A stretch of DNA of 64,000 nucleotides. It comes from Eremomyces bilateralis CBS 781.70. Lineage: Eukaryota > Ascomycota > Dothideomycetes > Eremomycetales > Eremomycetaceae. Both the position numbers and the translations under genes were made by a program. The stretch lies in the NCBI RefSeq assembly GCF_010015585.1, contig NW_022985067.1, forward strand, positions 1,006,437 through 1,070,436, read 5' to 3'. Under the pieces are notes generated by a model. The model was given only the letters and a program-made list of their open reading frames with translations, did no database searches and was not told where the DNA came from. This document shows positions 54,266 to 64,000 of this stretch, piece after piece (position 1 is the first letter of the stretch; each line of letters starts with the position of its first letter).

Positions 54266-55848
54266 ATGTCGAGCCGCAACTTACATCCCACCTATTATCA
54301 TTTGAAGCTTCCAGTCGTCTACAAGCTCCCTCTACTTCCAGGTTTTAAGACTTCAGCAGGTATGTTAGGATTGTCTTCTCTTACTGTCCCAGTCTGTCCC
54401 TTCCAGTCATAGTTGCGCTATACCCCTCCTATTAGAACTTCAAGAGCTTCAAAGTGGTGCACAAAGTTACACGATCTTATCGCGACGGAGTGCTGAATAT
54501 GGCACGGAGATTAAGTCCGGACTCTAAAAGGATCTCAATCTTAGCTACCATCTAGGATTGTCAATATCATATAACGGTTTTCAGAAGGCTAACATTACTA
54601 CCATCAGCCTTCCTTACCTCTTTGTCCGCGAACCTTCGTCTTCCTGATGACGACTTCCTATCTTCGACAGCCACTGGCATTCCGTTCCACCCATTCGGCG
54701 CTTTAGCCCACGACGTAGCGTATATTTCTCCCTCCTTATTGTCTTCCACGACATTACCCTCCTCACCTTCCTCGCTTTCATCCGGTACTCTATCCTCCGC
54801 AAGCTCGGTATCAGGCGACAACCACCCACCACGACGTCGCCGAAGAGCCGGCAGCGCAGGTTCCGGGCATGGTTCGCGACGTAACAGCCATGGAAGCCTC
54901 AATGTGATCTGGCACACCCTCAAGAAATCCTCCTCGTCCCCAGCCGGCCTCTCCTTTCTGCAGACCCCCCTGAACCCCACGCGAATCGCCTCTTCATCCT
55001 ACCCACCAGTTTCCCCCCCCCATATCCCAACCTCAAGCACCACCACCGATGCCGCACTCTCCCTGCTCGGTTCTACCATTCTCTCCCAACGCGCCGCAGC
55101 AACGCGAATCTTACTTCTACATCCTCTTAATATCACCATTTTCTCCTTACCCCTATTCCTCGCCCTCCACATCCTACACTACGTCGGCTCCACCGCCTCC
55201 ACGCTCTTCTCGACTTTCCTCCTCTCGATCGCCGCCGCCGTCGCCACTGCCTGGCTGATGACCCGTGGCTACTCCACCGCCGCCACCTCGTTCCGCTCGT
55301 CCGCCGACGCCTGGCTTGGCGACGACGCGCTCTTCGTGTCTACCAATCACTGGGGCCAGGTTGTCGGTGCCGCCGTTGTGTGCTGGGTGTCGGATACGCC
55401 GGCTTCGCGACCGGGGAGTAGTCACGGACATGCGCACTCCTGGTCGTCTGCGTCGAACGGGAGCAGCAGCGGGAAAGGGACGGGCGGGGGGAAGCGTCGG
55501 AGGAAGGTTGGGAGGGGGGAGATCCGTGCTTGGGCGGTGGCGGAGGAGTGGAGAGGGCGGGGAGTAGGGAGGGGGTTGTTGGCTGGGGTGGCGGAGTGGG
55601 TGGAAGGGAAGGGTGGGGTTAGGGTGGAGTTTGCGGAGGAGCACTTCGGTATGTTCTACTTATTGTCTACGATGGGTGTAGCTATGTGGTTCGAGGGCTA
55701 ACGATTGTTTGATACAGCAAGCCAACGAGTCCTTCCTCAGTATTACGATACACCTTTCGAACGCCGCGATCAACGAGCATATACCGCTTTGCAGCATGTT
55801 CTGGATGACGGAGGCTATTTCGTGAAGAGAAGGAGCTTCGGCCGTTGA
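54266..55848 (+). CDS. GNAT-family N-acetyltransferase with membrane segments
   Basis: The strong exons are 54608-55648 and 55718-55848. The frame has no ATG at its left end, and a proposed first exon 54266-54359 (MSSRNLHPTYYHLKLPVVYK...) joins in phase across a 248-nt intron, giving 421 residues. A Ser/Pro-rich front part precedes hydrophobic segments (LNITIFSLPLFLALHILHYV and FSTFLLSIAAAVATAWLM). The acetyl-CoA loop is IRAWAVAEEWRGRGVGRGLL (R-x-x-G-x-G), and the end reads LPQYYDTPFERRDQRAYTAL. The acetyltransferase fold is therefore split by an insert of low complexity (about 55400-55510). The substrate is unknown. The first exon is the weakest part. Confidence 0.75.
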
Positions 55849-56166
55849 TGAATGATGTTATGACTTTGTTTTTTGACGATTTTATGGTTGGATTGATACC
55901 CACTGGACGACATTCACTGCCTGGACGAAGGACTTTCACTATGTTGGTGATGAGCGAAATGCTACTACTTGAATGATTTAAGCGTTGGCTTCAACGATAC
56001 CCCGTTACATAGGACGATGAATATTTGAGCTACGGGCACGCTATACGGAGACCTCAATATATCATGATATGACGCTTTTGTACGAATGAGTTCTTGGCGA
56101 TCGCTGAAACTAGACTCACGATTGGAGAATGGAATTGTGATGTCCGAAAACCTATTACAAATAATA
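55849..56166. other. Convergent 3' spacer
   Basis: No gene is seen between the acetyltransferase and the methyltransferase 3' ends. Confidence 0.45.
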
Positions 56167-57744
56167 TTAAGGTATCAATCTCCCAGTCTCCCCATTGTTA
56201 TCACCGCCCCCTGACATCCCATCTTCCCTCCCTTCCCACCATCCAGTCCAGTTGAACCGCAACGCTTCATCCCCCCAAGCCCACCAGCCCGCCGTTGTAT
56301 TCCTCGCAAAGATCTCCATGGCATTATACTCGCCATCCCCCGCACCATTCAGCAACCAGCGCTCCACCAAGCGCTTCAGGTTCGGTTTCCTCGAATGCAC
56401 ATCCGGCACAGCGAGTAAGGTCCTCCTCCGCACTTCCTGCCCACCCTTCTCCGCATCTTCCGAGCCCGTCACAACCTGGCCGATCAGAAGACATTCATAC
56501 GGGCGTCTCCACGCGCCGTCCTCTGTGGTATCGGAACTTCGATTCATATCTGGCGAGGAAGTTCGGGGGGGTGGGGCAATGGCATACTCTCCAGAGACGG
56601 TCATTTTGACCCAGACCCATTCCTCAAACCATCGGATGCCTAGCGAGTGGAAGAATCCGCCGTCGTCGAGGATCGCGGAGCGCACGGTGGGCTTGTTGGT
56701 GATCCATACGGCGATGTAGCCGTTCGGGCTGATTAGCTGCTCTAAGCCGATGTCGTCGATGATCGACGTGACGGACTCTAAGCAATATATGTGATGATTG
56801 CTCTGCGGTGGTGCATGCGACGTTCCTCTACCTCTTGATTTCTTGGAGCTGTTGTTGCTCTGGGATTGGTAGGATTTTGCCCGGCGGGCACTGGCGTTCG
56901 GCCATGGTGGGTCGAGGAGGATGAAATCGAAATTTCGTTGGCCAGATCGAGGGGAAGGGGATAGGTGGTTGCGGGTGGCGTGGGATAGGAGAGGGCGGTT
57001 TGGGATGGTGGAGAGGAGGGCAACGGATTTTGGTGGAACGAAGAAGGGGGTCGGGGGGAGCGTGGGGTTTAAAGAGAAATAGCTCTTCAGCAGTTCGGAT
57101 TTATCATCCGCCACGGGTAGGAGGAGTAGGGAGGGTTTGGATGATGGATTGGCTATGATTTGCTCATATGACTGAGGTTGAGCTTCCTCAGAAGGTTCTA
57201 TCAACGGCCTCAGAACGAAGGAGTACTCAGAAGACGCGGAGAATAATGTTGTCTTCTCGGCTTTTCCTCCGCTTAATGTAGACCAGTAAGTGTGATCAGG
57301 TTCAGTCAGAGAATCTTCATCCCCTTTCGACGAAGCTCTCCGCTTTTTGGATGCGATGGCCCGAGGGAGGCACCAATCTCCCGAATGGGTTTTTCGCACT
57401 TCATGCACTGCTTTTTCAATCCGTGGCCAGAGCTCCCGATGTACATCGGGATCGGACGTGTTGCCGGTCAACTTTCTCCTCTTCGCTGGCGAACCAGCTA
57501 CTTGGGAAGGAAACGGACGCGGTAAAGGCTCACTTGATAACAGGCGTTTGCGGATCGGGTGGCTAAAGATATCTTGACCTTTTGCTATCGATGTAGGAAT
57601 GTCCATGAGGGCAATAGAATGGTCATCAGCCTCATAGAGAATTGGGCTAGTTCCATGCTCTTCCATATTTTGCTGCATTGCAGGCTCGCTCATGTCAAAT
57701 GGATTAGCACCAGAGCCTAAAGAATGTTGTGTGTTGTCCAACAC
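56167..57744 (-). CDS. MT-A70 family methyltransferase, METTL4-like
   Basis: This is a single exon of 525 residues. A poorly conserved N-terminus with basic patches (SPAKRRKL, ASKKRRASSK) is followed by the MT-A70 core: FDFILLDPPWPNASARR with the catalytic DPPW at 278-281, LISPNGYIAVWITNKPTVR, WFEEWVWVKMTVSGEYAI, RRPYECLLIGQVV and, near the end, HSRKPNLKRLVERWL and EIFARNTTAGWWAWGDE. The SRKP-type loop and the DPPW identify the METTL4 branch rather than METTL3. Family members methylate U2 snRNA cap-adjacent adenosine or DNA adenine; which applies in fungi is unsettled. It has no intron, and the likely location is nuclear. Confidence 0.9.
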   Translation of the reverse strand: MLDNTQHSLGSGANPFDMSEPAMQQNMEEHGTSPILYEADDHSIALMDIPTSIAKGQDIFSHPIRKRLLSSEPLPRPFPSQVAGSPAKRRKLTGNTSDPDVHRELWPRIEKAVHEVRKTHSGDWCLPRAIASKKRRASSKGDEDSLTEPDHTYWSTLSGGKAEKTTLFSASSEYSFVLRPLIEPSEEAQPQSYEQIIANPSSKPSLLLLPVADDKSELLKSYFSLNPTLPPTPFFVPPKSVALLSTIPNRPLLSHATRNHLSPSPRSGQRNFDFILLDPPWPNASARRAKSYQSQSNNSSKKSRGRGTSHAPPQSNHHIYCLESVTSIIDDIGLEQLISPNGYIAVWITNKPTVRSAILDDGGFFHSLGIRWFEEWVWVKMTVSGEYAIAPPPRTSSPDMNRSSDTTEDGAWRRPYECLLIGQVVTGSEDAEKGGQEVRRRTLLAVPDVHSRKPNLKRLVERWLLNGAGDGEYNAMEIFARNTTAGWWAWGDEALRFNWTGWWEGREDGMSGGGDNNGETGRLIP

Positions 57745-58687
57745 CCCTTGATAAACTCAGAAGAGAGAAATGATTGAGTGAGAAGAATGTCAGATCTGAC
57801 ATCAGAAAAAAACGTGAGACAAGTTGATCACAGTCCAGACATTTTGCAGCCCTCCCGACAGCACTAGAGGTGGGATACCCTGAGTTTCTCAAGGCGAGCC
57901 GGATTCTATTCTATCCGAGGACAGTCTAATGCTTGAGAGGGATATTTTGATTCCAGATGTCGACTGCATGAATGTTCTCTGTCCGGTTTACAGCAAATTA
58001 TTCTATGACTGTGGCTGTGCCGATATTCCATCCTGTCAGGTTCTACCTGATCGTACAACACGGAATACTGACACGGCTGTTAACCGCTGATCTTCTGGCC
58101 AGGATGGTGGTCTATCAGCATGCCCGAATGGACGTTATTATTACCCGTATGGAATACTATACTACTATCTATATTTCTCTTATTTACTCTGTTCACGTTC
58201 TTATTCACAGAAATCTTCTATCTTTCTATACGAAGCTCCGTTGAACCGACATCGTCTGGGGCTCTGGGGATATCAAAGGAATATTATTATATCCGTATCA
58301 ATCCCGAAATCGGGTCGATCCCGTACCCGAGGTCTTCAACAAGTGACTTCTTACTGGCTGAAATTCCAACCAGCGCAAACCGCGAGTCCGTGAGCCCTTG
58401 CACGATTTCTCCAACCAAGCAAGCCAGACATCGTTGACGTCTGTGTCTCGTGCCGCGTGCCTGTGCGGATTTCTGTTCCTTGTTGTCGTTTTACCATCAT
58501 ATTTTTTGCACAACTCGAACCCCTCCATTTCCCTAGACCCTCTGGGAGACATATTGGCATTATTCCATTCCATCAACTATCCTTCCCCAATGGCACGATA
58601 ACAATCCGTCCGTTCAACTATCTGTGAGAGTCCCGGTTGCACACGACCCCAGATCCGACGGATCTCCACACCCCAATACGCACGGGC
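57745..58687. other. Divergent promoter region METTL4-like / LEU5-like
   Basis: No gene is supported. Frames of at most 105 codons overlap. The last 100 bases are C/T-rich and probably the leader of the carrier gene. Confidence 0.5.
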
Positions 58688-60076
58688 ATGAACGACTCCC
58701 TCTCCCGCAACCCCGATGCCGTCCAGCAACAGGTGAACTCCGGCGCTGGCTTCCATGAACCACATCGGCTGCATCCATCCCCTCGACTCAATATGCCGTC
58801 GTCTGCCTCACAGCAAGCAACGACGGCATCGTCTTCCTCCATCTCTCCCGGCCTCCAGAGATCCGACAGACGGAGTCCCCGAAATGAGCCGGGCATCTGT
58901 CCCACCGACGACGATGCCATTGTGCCCAAGGGAACGGCAACGGAGAAGAGAAAGAATAAACAGAGTTGGGACTATGTCGTTAAGAGCGGGATTGCGGGGG
59001 GTATAGCAGGATGTGCGGTATGGCGACTTTTTTAACATATGAATTGTATAAGTGAGGATCCTAACAGAGTGGAATGGCAGGCGAAAACGCTCGTAGGACC
59101 CCTCGATCGAGTCAAAATCCTCTTCCAAGCCTCGAATCCTCTATTCCGAAAATACACAGGCTCATGGTATGGTGTACTGGAGGCCATGAGAGACATCAAC
59201 CGTAAAGATGGCATGCGGGGTCTATTCCGTGGCCACTCAGCCACCCTCCTCCGCATATTTCCATACGCCGGAATCAAGTTCCTCGCATACGAGCAGATCC
59301 GCGCCGTCGTAATCAAAAACAAGTCCCAAGAAACCCATGTCCGCCGGTTCCTTAGCGGCTCCCTAGCTGGCTGCTGCTCTGTCTTCGTCACCTACCCCCT
59401 CGAAGTCATCCGCGTCCGCCTCGCCTTCGAAACCAAAAGCACCGGCCGCTCCACCCTCACCACCATCATCCGCCAAATCTACTCCGAACACCCCCGCCCC
59501 GCCGCCCACTCCTCCGTCCTCTCCGCCTCTGCCCACGCCCGCCCCAATCCCTCCTCCACCGCCGCCAACGTCGCCCACGTCCTCTCCGACGCCACCGCCC
59601 AGCTCTCCCCACAGAAAGGTCTCTCTAACTTCTATCGCGGCTTCTCCGCCACCCTCGCCGGCATGTTGCCTTACGCCGGTTCCTCGTTCCTCACTCACGA
59701 CGGCGTCTCCGATCTGATGCGCCATCCGAAAATCGCGGAGTACACCACGCTTCTGCATTCGCAGGGGTCATTGCGCGACCCCGACAAGCCGGCGCAGTTG
59801 AAGTACTGGGCCGAGCTGGCGAGCGGGGGTGTTGCAGGGTTCGTGAGCCAGACGGTGTCGTATCCGCTGGAGGTGATCCGGCGACGGATGCAGGTGGGCG
59901 GGGTGGTTGGCGACGGGCGCCGACTGAAGATCGCGGAGACGGCGGCGCAGATCTTTCGGGAGAGGGGGTGGAGGGGGTTTTACGTTGGGCTGGGAATCGG
60001 GTATGTGAAGGTGATTCCGATGGCGGCGACGAGCTTCTACGTTTACGAGCGGATGAAATGGCATCTTGGGATTTGA
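58688..60076 (+). CDS. LEU5: Mitochondrial carrier, Leu5-like (coenzyme A transport)
   Basis: The exons are 58688-59017 and 59081-60076, giving 441 residues. A hydrophilic Ser-rich N-terminus (about 95 residues) is followed by three carrier repeats with signature motifs: GPLDRVKILFQ, TYPLEVIRVRLAF and SYPLEVIRRRMQVGG. YKD/KDG-type segments (RKDGMRGLFRGHSATLLRIF and GFSATLAGMLPYAGSSFL) also fit. The length, N-terminal extension and the insert after repeat 2 agree with fungal Leu5 proteins, which bring CoA or a precursor into the mitochondrial matrix. The start is the first ATG; upstream the frame stays open without ATG. The model is intact. Confidence 0.9.
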
Positions 60077-60539
60077 AAGATGGGACGCGGTTGGATACTG
60101 GATGTGTCCGCTGGTTATGCATTTCTACAGGAGTCCAGCCTAGACGTCGTAGGTGGTTTGGTTCTTTTGAGCATGGCGCATTTTATCTCTGGGTTGTTGC
60201 TTGAGCAGCCTCTCGTGGTCTTACGGCTACTTGCAGAGCTACGGCGAAGGGCCCAGAGAAAGGAGTTGGTTGGCCTTGAATGACGGAAAGGGGTGTCGTT
60301 GAGCCGAGGGCTGAAGCAGTTCTCCCAGGAACATATTAACATGTCAAACCGCATTTATGGATAAATACACCTATACATAGGCCGTAGATCGCCCCAGGGA
60401 AGAGGAGATAGAGGAAAGCAAATCCTAGAAGACTTTCATAAATCACTGATCACAACCTACATGAAGAGCATCTGCCTTCCACTCGCATCTACATGAACTT
60501 CCGGTTCACTCACTTCCTGTCTTCTCACGCCCACCGTTC
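60077..60539. other. 3' flank of the carrier gene
   Basis: Short overlapping frames without domain. The stretch includes an AT-rich segment at 60330-60450. Confidence 0.4.
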
Positions 60540-60825
60540 TTCACTCCCACCGTACCGTTCTCCACCCCTCGCCGTTCTTCTCACTTCTGCGGTATTGAAG
60601 TAATAGTACTAATGAATTAGAAATGACCACATCTCTTTCATTTCGGATAGTATCTGCCGTCGACCTCAATGGCTGCAGTGCCACATGCACACCATCCTTA
60701 GTTGCGCTTCCCAGATGATCTGTAAACTCCACCATCCCTGATAACTGTTCCTCTGGGTTCGGGAGTGCACGAACATAATCCCCAAGGTTCCCTAGAGTAT
60801 ACCAGCCTTCGAGGACACCCTTCAT
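60540..60825 (-). pseudogene. Short protein-like frame, unknown, possibly a gene fragment
   Basis: A 94-residue minus-strand frame reads like an ordinary soluble protein (LGNLGDYVRALPNPEEQLSG, then MVEFTDHLGSATKDGVHVAL) and has no low-complexity bias. No full gene can be built around it and no family is recognised, so it may be a remnant or a chance frame. Confidence 0.3.
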
Positions 60826-60919
60826 AACTTCCTAGTGTGACACTTCCAGGTTGTCTATGTTAGCTCCACAAACGTCACATGGCGTCGCACGGCTTCAGAC
60901 AACGGGTATGGGGTTAGAT

Positions 60920-61807
60920 CACCAGTCGTCGCCCAAGGGAGGTACTCGTATTTGGCCTACCAAATGGTTTAAGGTCTTCCCCTTCTGGAATCATCTCTCG
61001 AGAAAGGCACCGATATGTGCGGACTCCCGTTATGTACGGGTAAGTGGCGCCAGGAGTAGTGGCCGTAGGATGTTATGTCCCTTCTGGGAGAGGTTAGAAA
61101 GGCTATTGGAGGCCATATGTGATGAGGGTTCGCCACTTCTGTCGCTCTTTTTTGTCGGCCTGGATTGGCGCCGGCTCTCTTCGTTAGTCCTTATCATACC
61201 ATCCGCCTTGAGCCTTTAGCCGGCCATGCTGAATGCCGTGCTTCAAGATGTTGCTTTCTTTGACGTGGTGGCATAAGTGTGCCATATGCTTGTACGATTT
61301 AGAACCAGGGGAACAATATAGGCATTTCCGTGTCCCGTTTGCAGCTTTCTGGTGTGATAATTCCCGGAGCCATTTCCTTTATGGCATGTGCACATCGGTA
61401 GGCGAAAAAGGTAGGTTTGCAGACGAACTGGTGGCGGTTTTGATATACCCCTTCAGAATGTTTCCTTCTTTGATCCAAGCCAACTTGTTGAAGTTGCCAG
61501 TTTCAGTCACTTGAGATTCTTGCAGGTGTACAGCCGCAGAAATACTCGCAATTAGACATTGTGATCAGTAGGCGGCGAATCGGTCTCCATGTTTCTTGAA
61601 GTATCGGTACCGAGTCATGGTTTGCTTATTGACCTTGCGATCAGCCGCTTCCCGATCTTTAAGAAGCGTTAGCCAAGTGGCCTCTCGCTTCCCTTCTAGG
61701 ATTCTCGACGTCTAAGTATGGGCGGAAAGGGTTCCTCGAATACCTTTCTTTCGTTTAGCCGGAGTCTTTGGCGACTTTACTATGGTGTCGGCCTTATCCA
61801 GTCGCAT
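60920..61807 (-). pseudogene. Unassigned decayed gene with Cys/His cluster
   Basis: One minus-strand frame can be followed from an ATG at 61807 (MRLDKADTIVKSPKTPAKRK) through WLTLLKDREAADRKVNKQTM, TRYRYFKKHGDRFAA, WIKEGNILKGYIKTATSS and RKCLYCSPGSKSYKHMAHLC followed by HHVKESN, to at least 61190. Only three stops (TAG, TGA, TAA) interrupt these roughly 205 codons, then more stops appear further on to about 60920. C-x2-C with downstream H-x3-H and C-H-H suggests a zinc-binding module. It is not recognisable to me as a known family. It lies between the core block and the helicase. Confidence 0.45.
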
Positions 61808-62496
61808 CGTCCTACGCTAAGGGAGAAATGAGTAAGCAAAGTCGAATGCGTACCTCGAAGTTTATTGCGCAGCGTAGCGAAGCAGTTTAAAATCCAACTG
61901 GGGCTCCTTTTCCAAAAAAAAAAGATACACGCTCATTGGTCAGTAGAAAACCCTCTGTGATTGGTCCCAAAATTTACTTGGCAAAATGATTGGCTGACAA
62001 AAACGTCCGGAAAGTTCCGTGTCCCTCTGATCCTTGGCAAAATGATTGGCTGAAAAGTTATTTCATCTCGGAACTCTGTGGACTTCGTCGTTGCCGCCGT
62101 CGCTGGGACCTGCGATCTCGTTAACTACATGAGCACCTTTTCACTAGTCTCACGGCATCAGACATATCCTACATCCGATTTCAATAGGAAAACAGCAGAT
62201 TAGAATGTATATAGGCTTCTGCATATAGGCTTCTACATTCTAGGGGGTTGTTAGGGGAAGTGGGACATAGCATTGTAAGGTATAGACAATTCGACACTAT
62301 AGAGCAGTCGAGTCTCACGGACAACGTCAATAGAAAAAAGTAAAGAAAAGGAAAGCAAGATCCTCAAGACATCTCCAGGCATCGTCTATGTTCTTATACC
62401 GGCCGACAGTCCTGAAATCATCTACACAGACACTCGTTGCCTTCATCGTGTACGAAACCACTCAATTCCGAGGAGGAGGACATTCTTGCTTCCTGA
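61808..62496. promoter_or_regulatory. CCAAT-box array and repeats upstream of the helicase
   Basis: ATTGG (CCAAT complement) occurs at 61935, 61960, 61989 and 62045. The last two lie inside a 21-bp direct repeat CTTGGCAAAATGATTGGCTGA (61978-61998, 62033-62053). At 62208-62250 ATATAGGCTTCT is repeated inside an AGAATGT...ACATTCT hairpin. This may be a promoter or part of the mobile element carrying the helicase. Confidence 0.5.
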
Positions 62497-64000
62497 CAAG
62501 AGCTTGCACAAGTTTGCCCCGGTCGAGATGGTGCGCAGGTCGAGGACCCTGATCGTATTGGCGATCGAGAAATTGACCGTGCATATATCCTTGATGGCAT
62601 GATCGGTAACTATCTCGACCTCGACCTCGAGTTCTGGAAGCGGATGAAGGCGGACTTTCCGGCCAACTTAGTAGCCGTTGCTGCTGGTACATATGCTAGC
62701 CTAAATGGCAAACAGAAACTCTGCCAGGACCTCGTCATGCGTCACTTTCACGCCTACCAGGAGCACCGGCCTCCGCCTCAGCTCCTGCTAAGCATCGATG
62801 GTAAGGGTGGGACAGGGAAGACGTACCTTATTATGATCCTTTCCGAGGCGCTTGAGACTGTCGCGAGTGCGATAGGCCATACTACCTCCCCAATCATTCG
62901 AGCTGCTCCTACCGGTGTGGCCGCGCACAATATTTCGGGTAGGACCCTTCATTCTCTATTCCGCCTCACTCCAAAGGCCAGGCAGTACGAAAAGTTGTCA
63001 AAGCAAGCCGCTCAGGCTATTCAGGCTGCATTCAAAGGTGTTCAATATATCGTCATTGACGAGAAGTCAATGGTTGGTTTGAAACTCCTTGCTTGGATTG
63101 ACCGTCGATGCAAGGAGATTTGGCCTGATCGTAGTGACCTTCCATTTGGTGGCCTCAACGTTATCCTAGCTGGCGACTTCTTCCAGCTGCCGCCTGTTGG
63201 CGAGAAGCCTCTCTTTACCGGCCAGAACAACATTTCAAAGAACATCGATGAAAGTCATGGCCATAGACTCTACCAAGGCTTCTTCCGAACGATTGAGCTA
63301 GACGTTGTTGTCCGTCAGCAGGGACCTGAGGAGGCAATGTTTCGAAATGCACTCGAAGACTTACGAACCGGGAATGTCACGGTTGATAACTGGCGCCTTC
63401 TTGCCACGCGAGTTGCTTCTACCCTCTCGCCCAGTGACGTCCAAAGCTTCCAAGGTACCCTTCACGTCTACGCCAAAAAGGCAGACGTCATTCAATTCAA
63501 CCATACACAGATGCGCGAAAGTGGCCGACCAGTTGTCCTGATGATTGCAACTAATGAGGGGAAAGATGCAGCGAGCGCCACTACCGAACAAGCTGGTAAC
63601 CTGCAGAACATCCTCCCTATATCTATTGGTTGCCGTGTCATGCTTACCGAGAATATCTGGACCGAACGAGGATTGGTAAACGGTACTATGGGTAATGTAC
63701 GCGACATGGCCTGGGAAGCGGACGTTGAAGATCCCCGGAAGTCGCCTCCTACGGCATTATTGGTTGCGTTCGATAGCTATAATGGTCCATCCTTTCGGGA
63801 GGTTAACGGCGAAAAGCTCGTGCCTATATTCCGGTCCCGCCGAGACTTCGTTCACGGTTCTGTCGCCTGCCTGCGTACCCAGTTTCCATTGGTTCTAGCG
63901 TATGCTATCACCATCCACAAGAGCCAGGGAATGACACTTGAAAAGGCAGTGTTAAACATCGCTGATAAGCGGGACTTTGCGCCGGGATTAACTTATGTAG
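62497..64000 (+). CDS. PIF1-like DNA helicase, Helitron type, partial (runs off window)
   Basis: An uninterrupted frame of about 501 codons follows a TGA at 62494; the first in-frame ATG is 62599. SF1B motifs in order are LLLSIDGKGGTGKTYLIM (Walker A), IRAAPTGVAAHNISGRTLHS (Ia), YIVIDEKSMVGL (II), NVILAGDFFQLPPVGEKP (III), ELDVVVRQQG (IV region), then ISIGCRVMLTENIW and LAYAITIHKSQGMTLEKAVL (VI). The segment before Walker A (DREIDRAYILDGMIG and LNGKQKLCQDLVMRHF) resembles the linker of fungal Helitron Rep/helicases. The Rep domain is not seen upstream. The 3' end lies beyond base 64000. The intact frame suggests a young copy or a retained helicase. Confidence 0.85.

Noticed and set aside
59363-59758. 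Glycine-rich minus-strand frame
   Set aside because: It is a shadow of the GC-rich C-biased codons of the LEU5-like carrier.

Overview
The window is nuclear DNA from a filamentous ascomycete (Pezizomycotina, probably Eurotiales-like). This rests on short GT-AG introns (about 35-110 nt, mostly 50-70, often with CTGAC/CTAAC-type branch sites), recognisable fungal families (Zn2Cys6 and C2H2 regulators, Kre9/Knh1-type wall proteins, pogo/Fot1 transposons, a Tad/I-like LINE) and a run of conserved fungal housekeeping genes. I could not run a search, so all names come from motifs and family knowledge.

Positions 1-37,000 are accessory sequence: sparse, repeat-rich and full of decaying genes. From the left: a 630-bp near-perfect palindrome; a small tandem group of 5S-rRNA-like sequences; an ankyrin-repeat relic; a 5'-truncated LINE abutting a decayed proline-rich gene; two tandem Kre9/Knh1-like membrane or wall genes; a small secreted GPI-type protein with three G-C-x-P-H-x-D-H-W repeats; a carnosine N-methyltransferase-like gene; a Dabb-domain relic; and a gutted pogo transposon with its TIRs and TA duplications still visible. 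There follows what looks like a dying metabolic cluster: an alpha/beta-hydrolase pseudogene, a C2H2 + Zn2Cys6 regulator, two head-to-head SDR dehydrogenases (one intact, one broken and carrying an intact pogo/Fot1 element), a C2H2 regulator fragment beside a foldback MITE, and an amidase pseudogene. Intact transport and carbohydrate genes (polysaccharide deacetylase, AAAP amino-acid transporter, ZIP metal transporter) sit between these ruins.

Positions 37,400-60,100 are gene-dense core genome with clean gene models: an atypical SDR, a secreted protein, a membrane alpha/beta hydrolase, RPN1 and RIO2 (divergent pair), TOM20 and EXO84 (divergent pair), a membrane GNAT acetyltransferase, a METTL4-like MT-A70 methyltransferase and a LEU5-like mitochondrial carrier. 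These serve the proteasome, 40S ribosome maturation, mitochondrial import, exocytosis, nucleic-acid methylation and mitochondrial CoA transport.

From 60,100 to the right edge the sequence turns accessory again: an unassigned decayed frame with a Cys/His cluster, an array of CCAAT-type boxes, and a long uninterrupted PIF1-like helicase frame of Helitron type that runs off the window.
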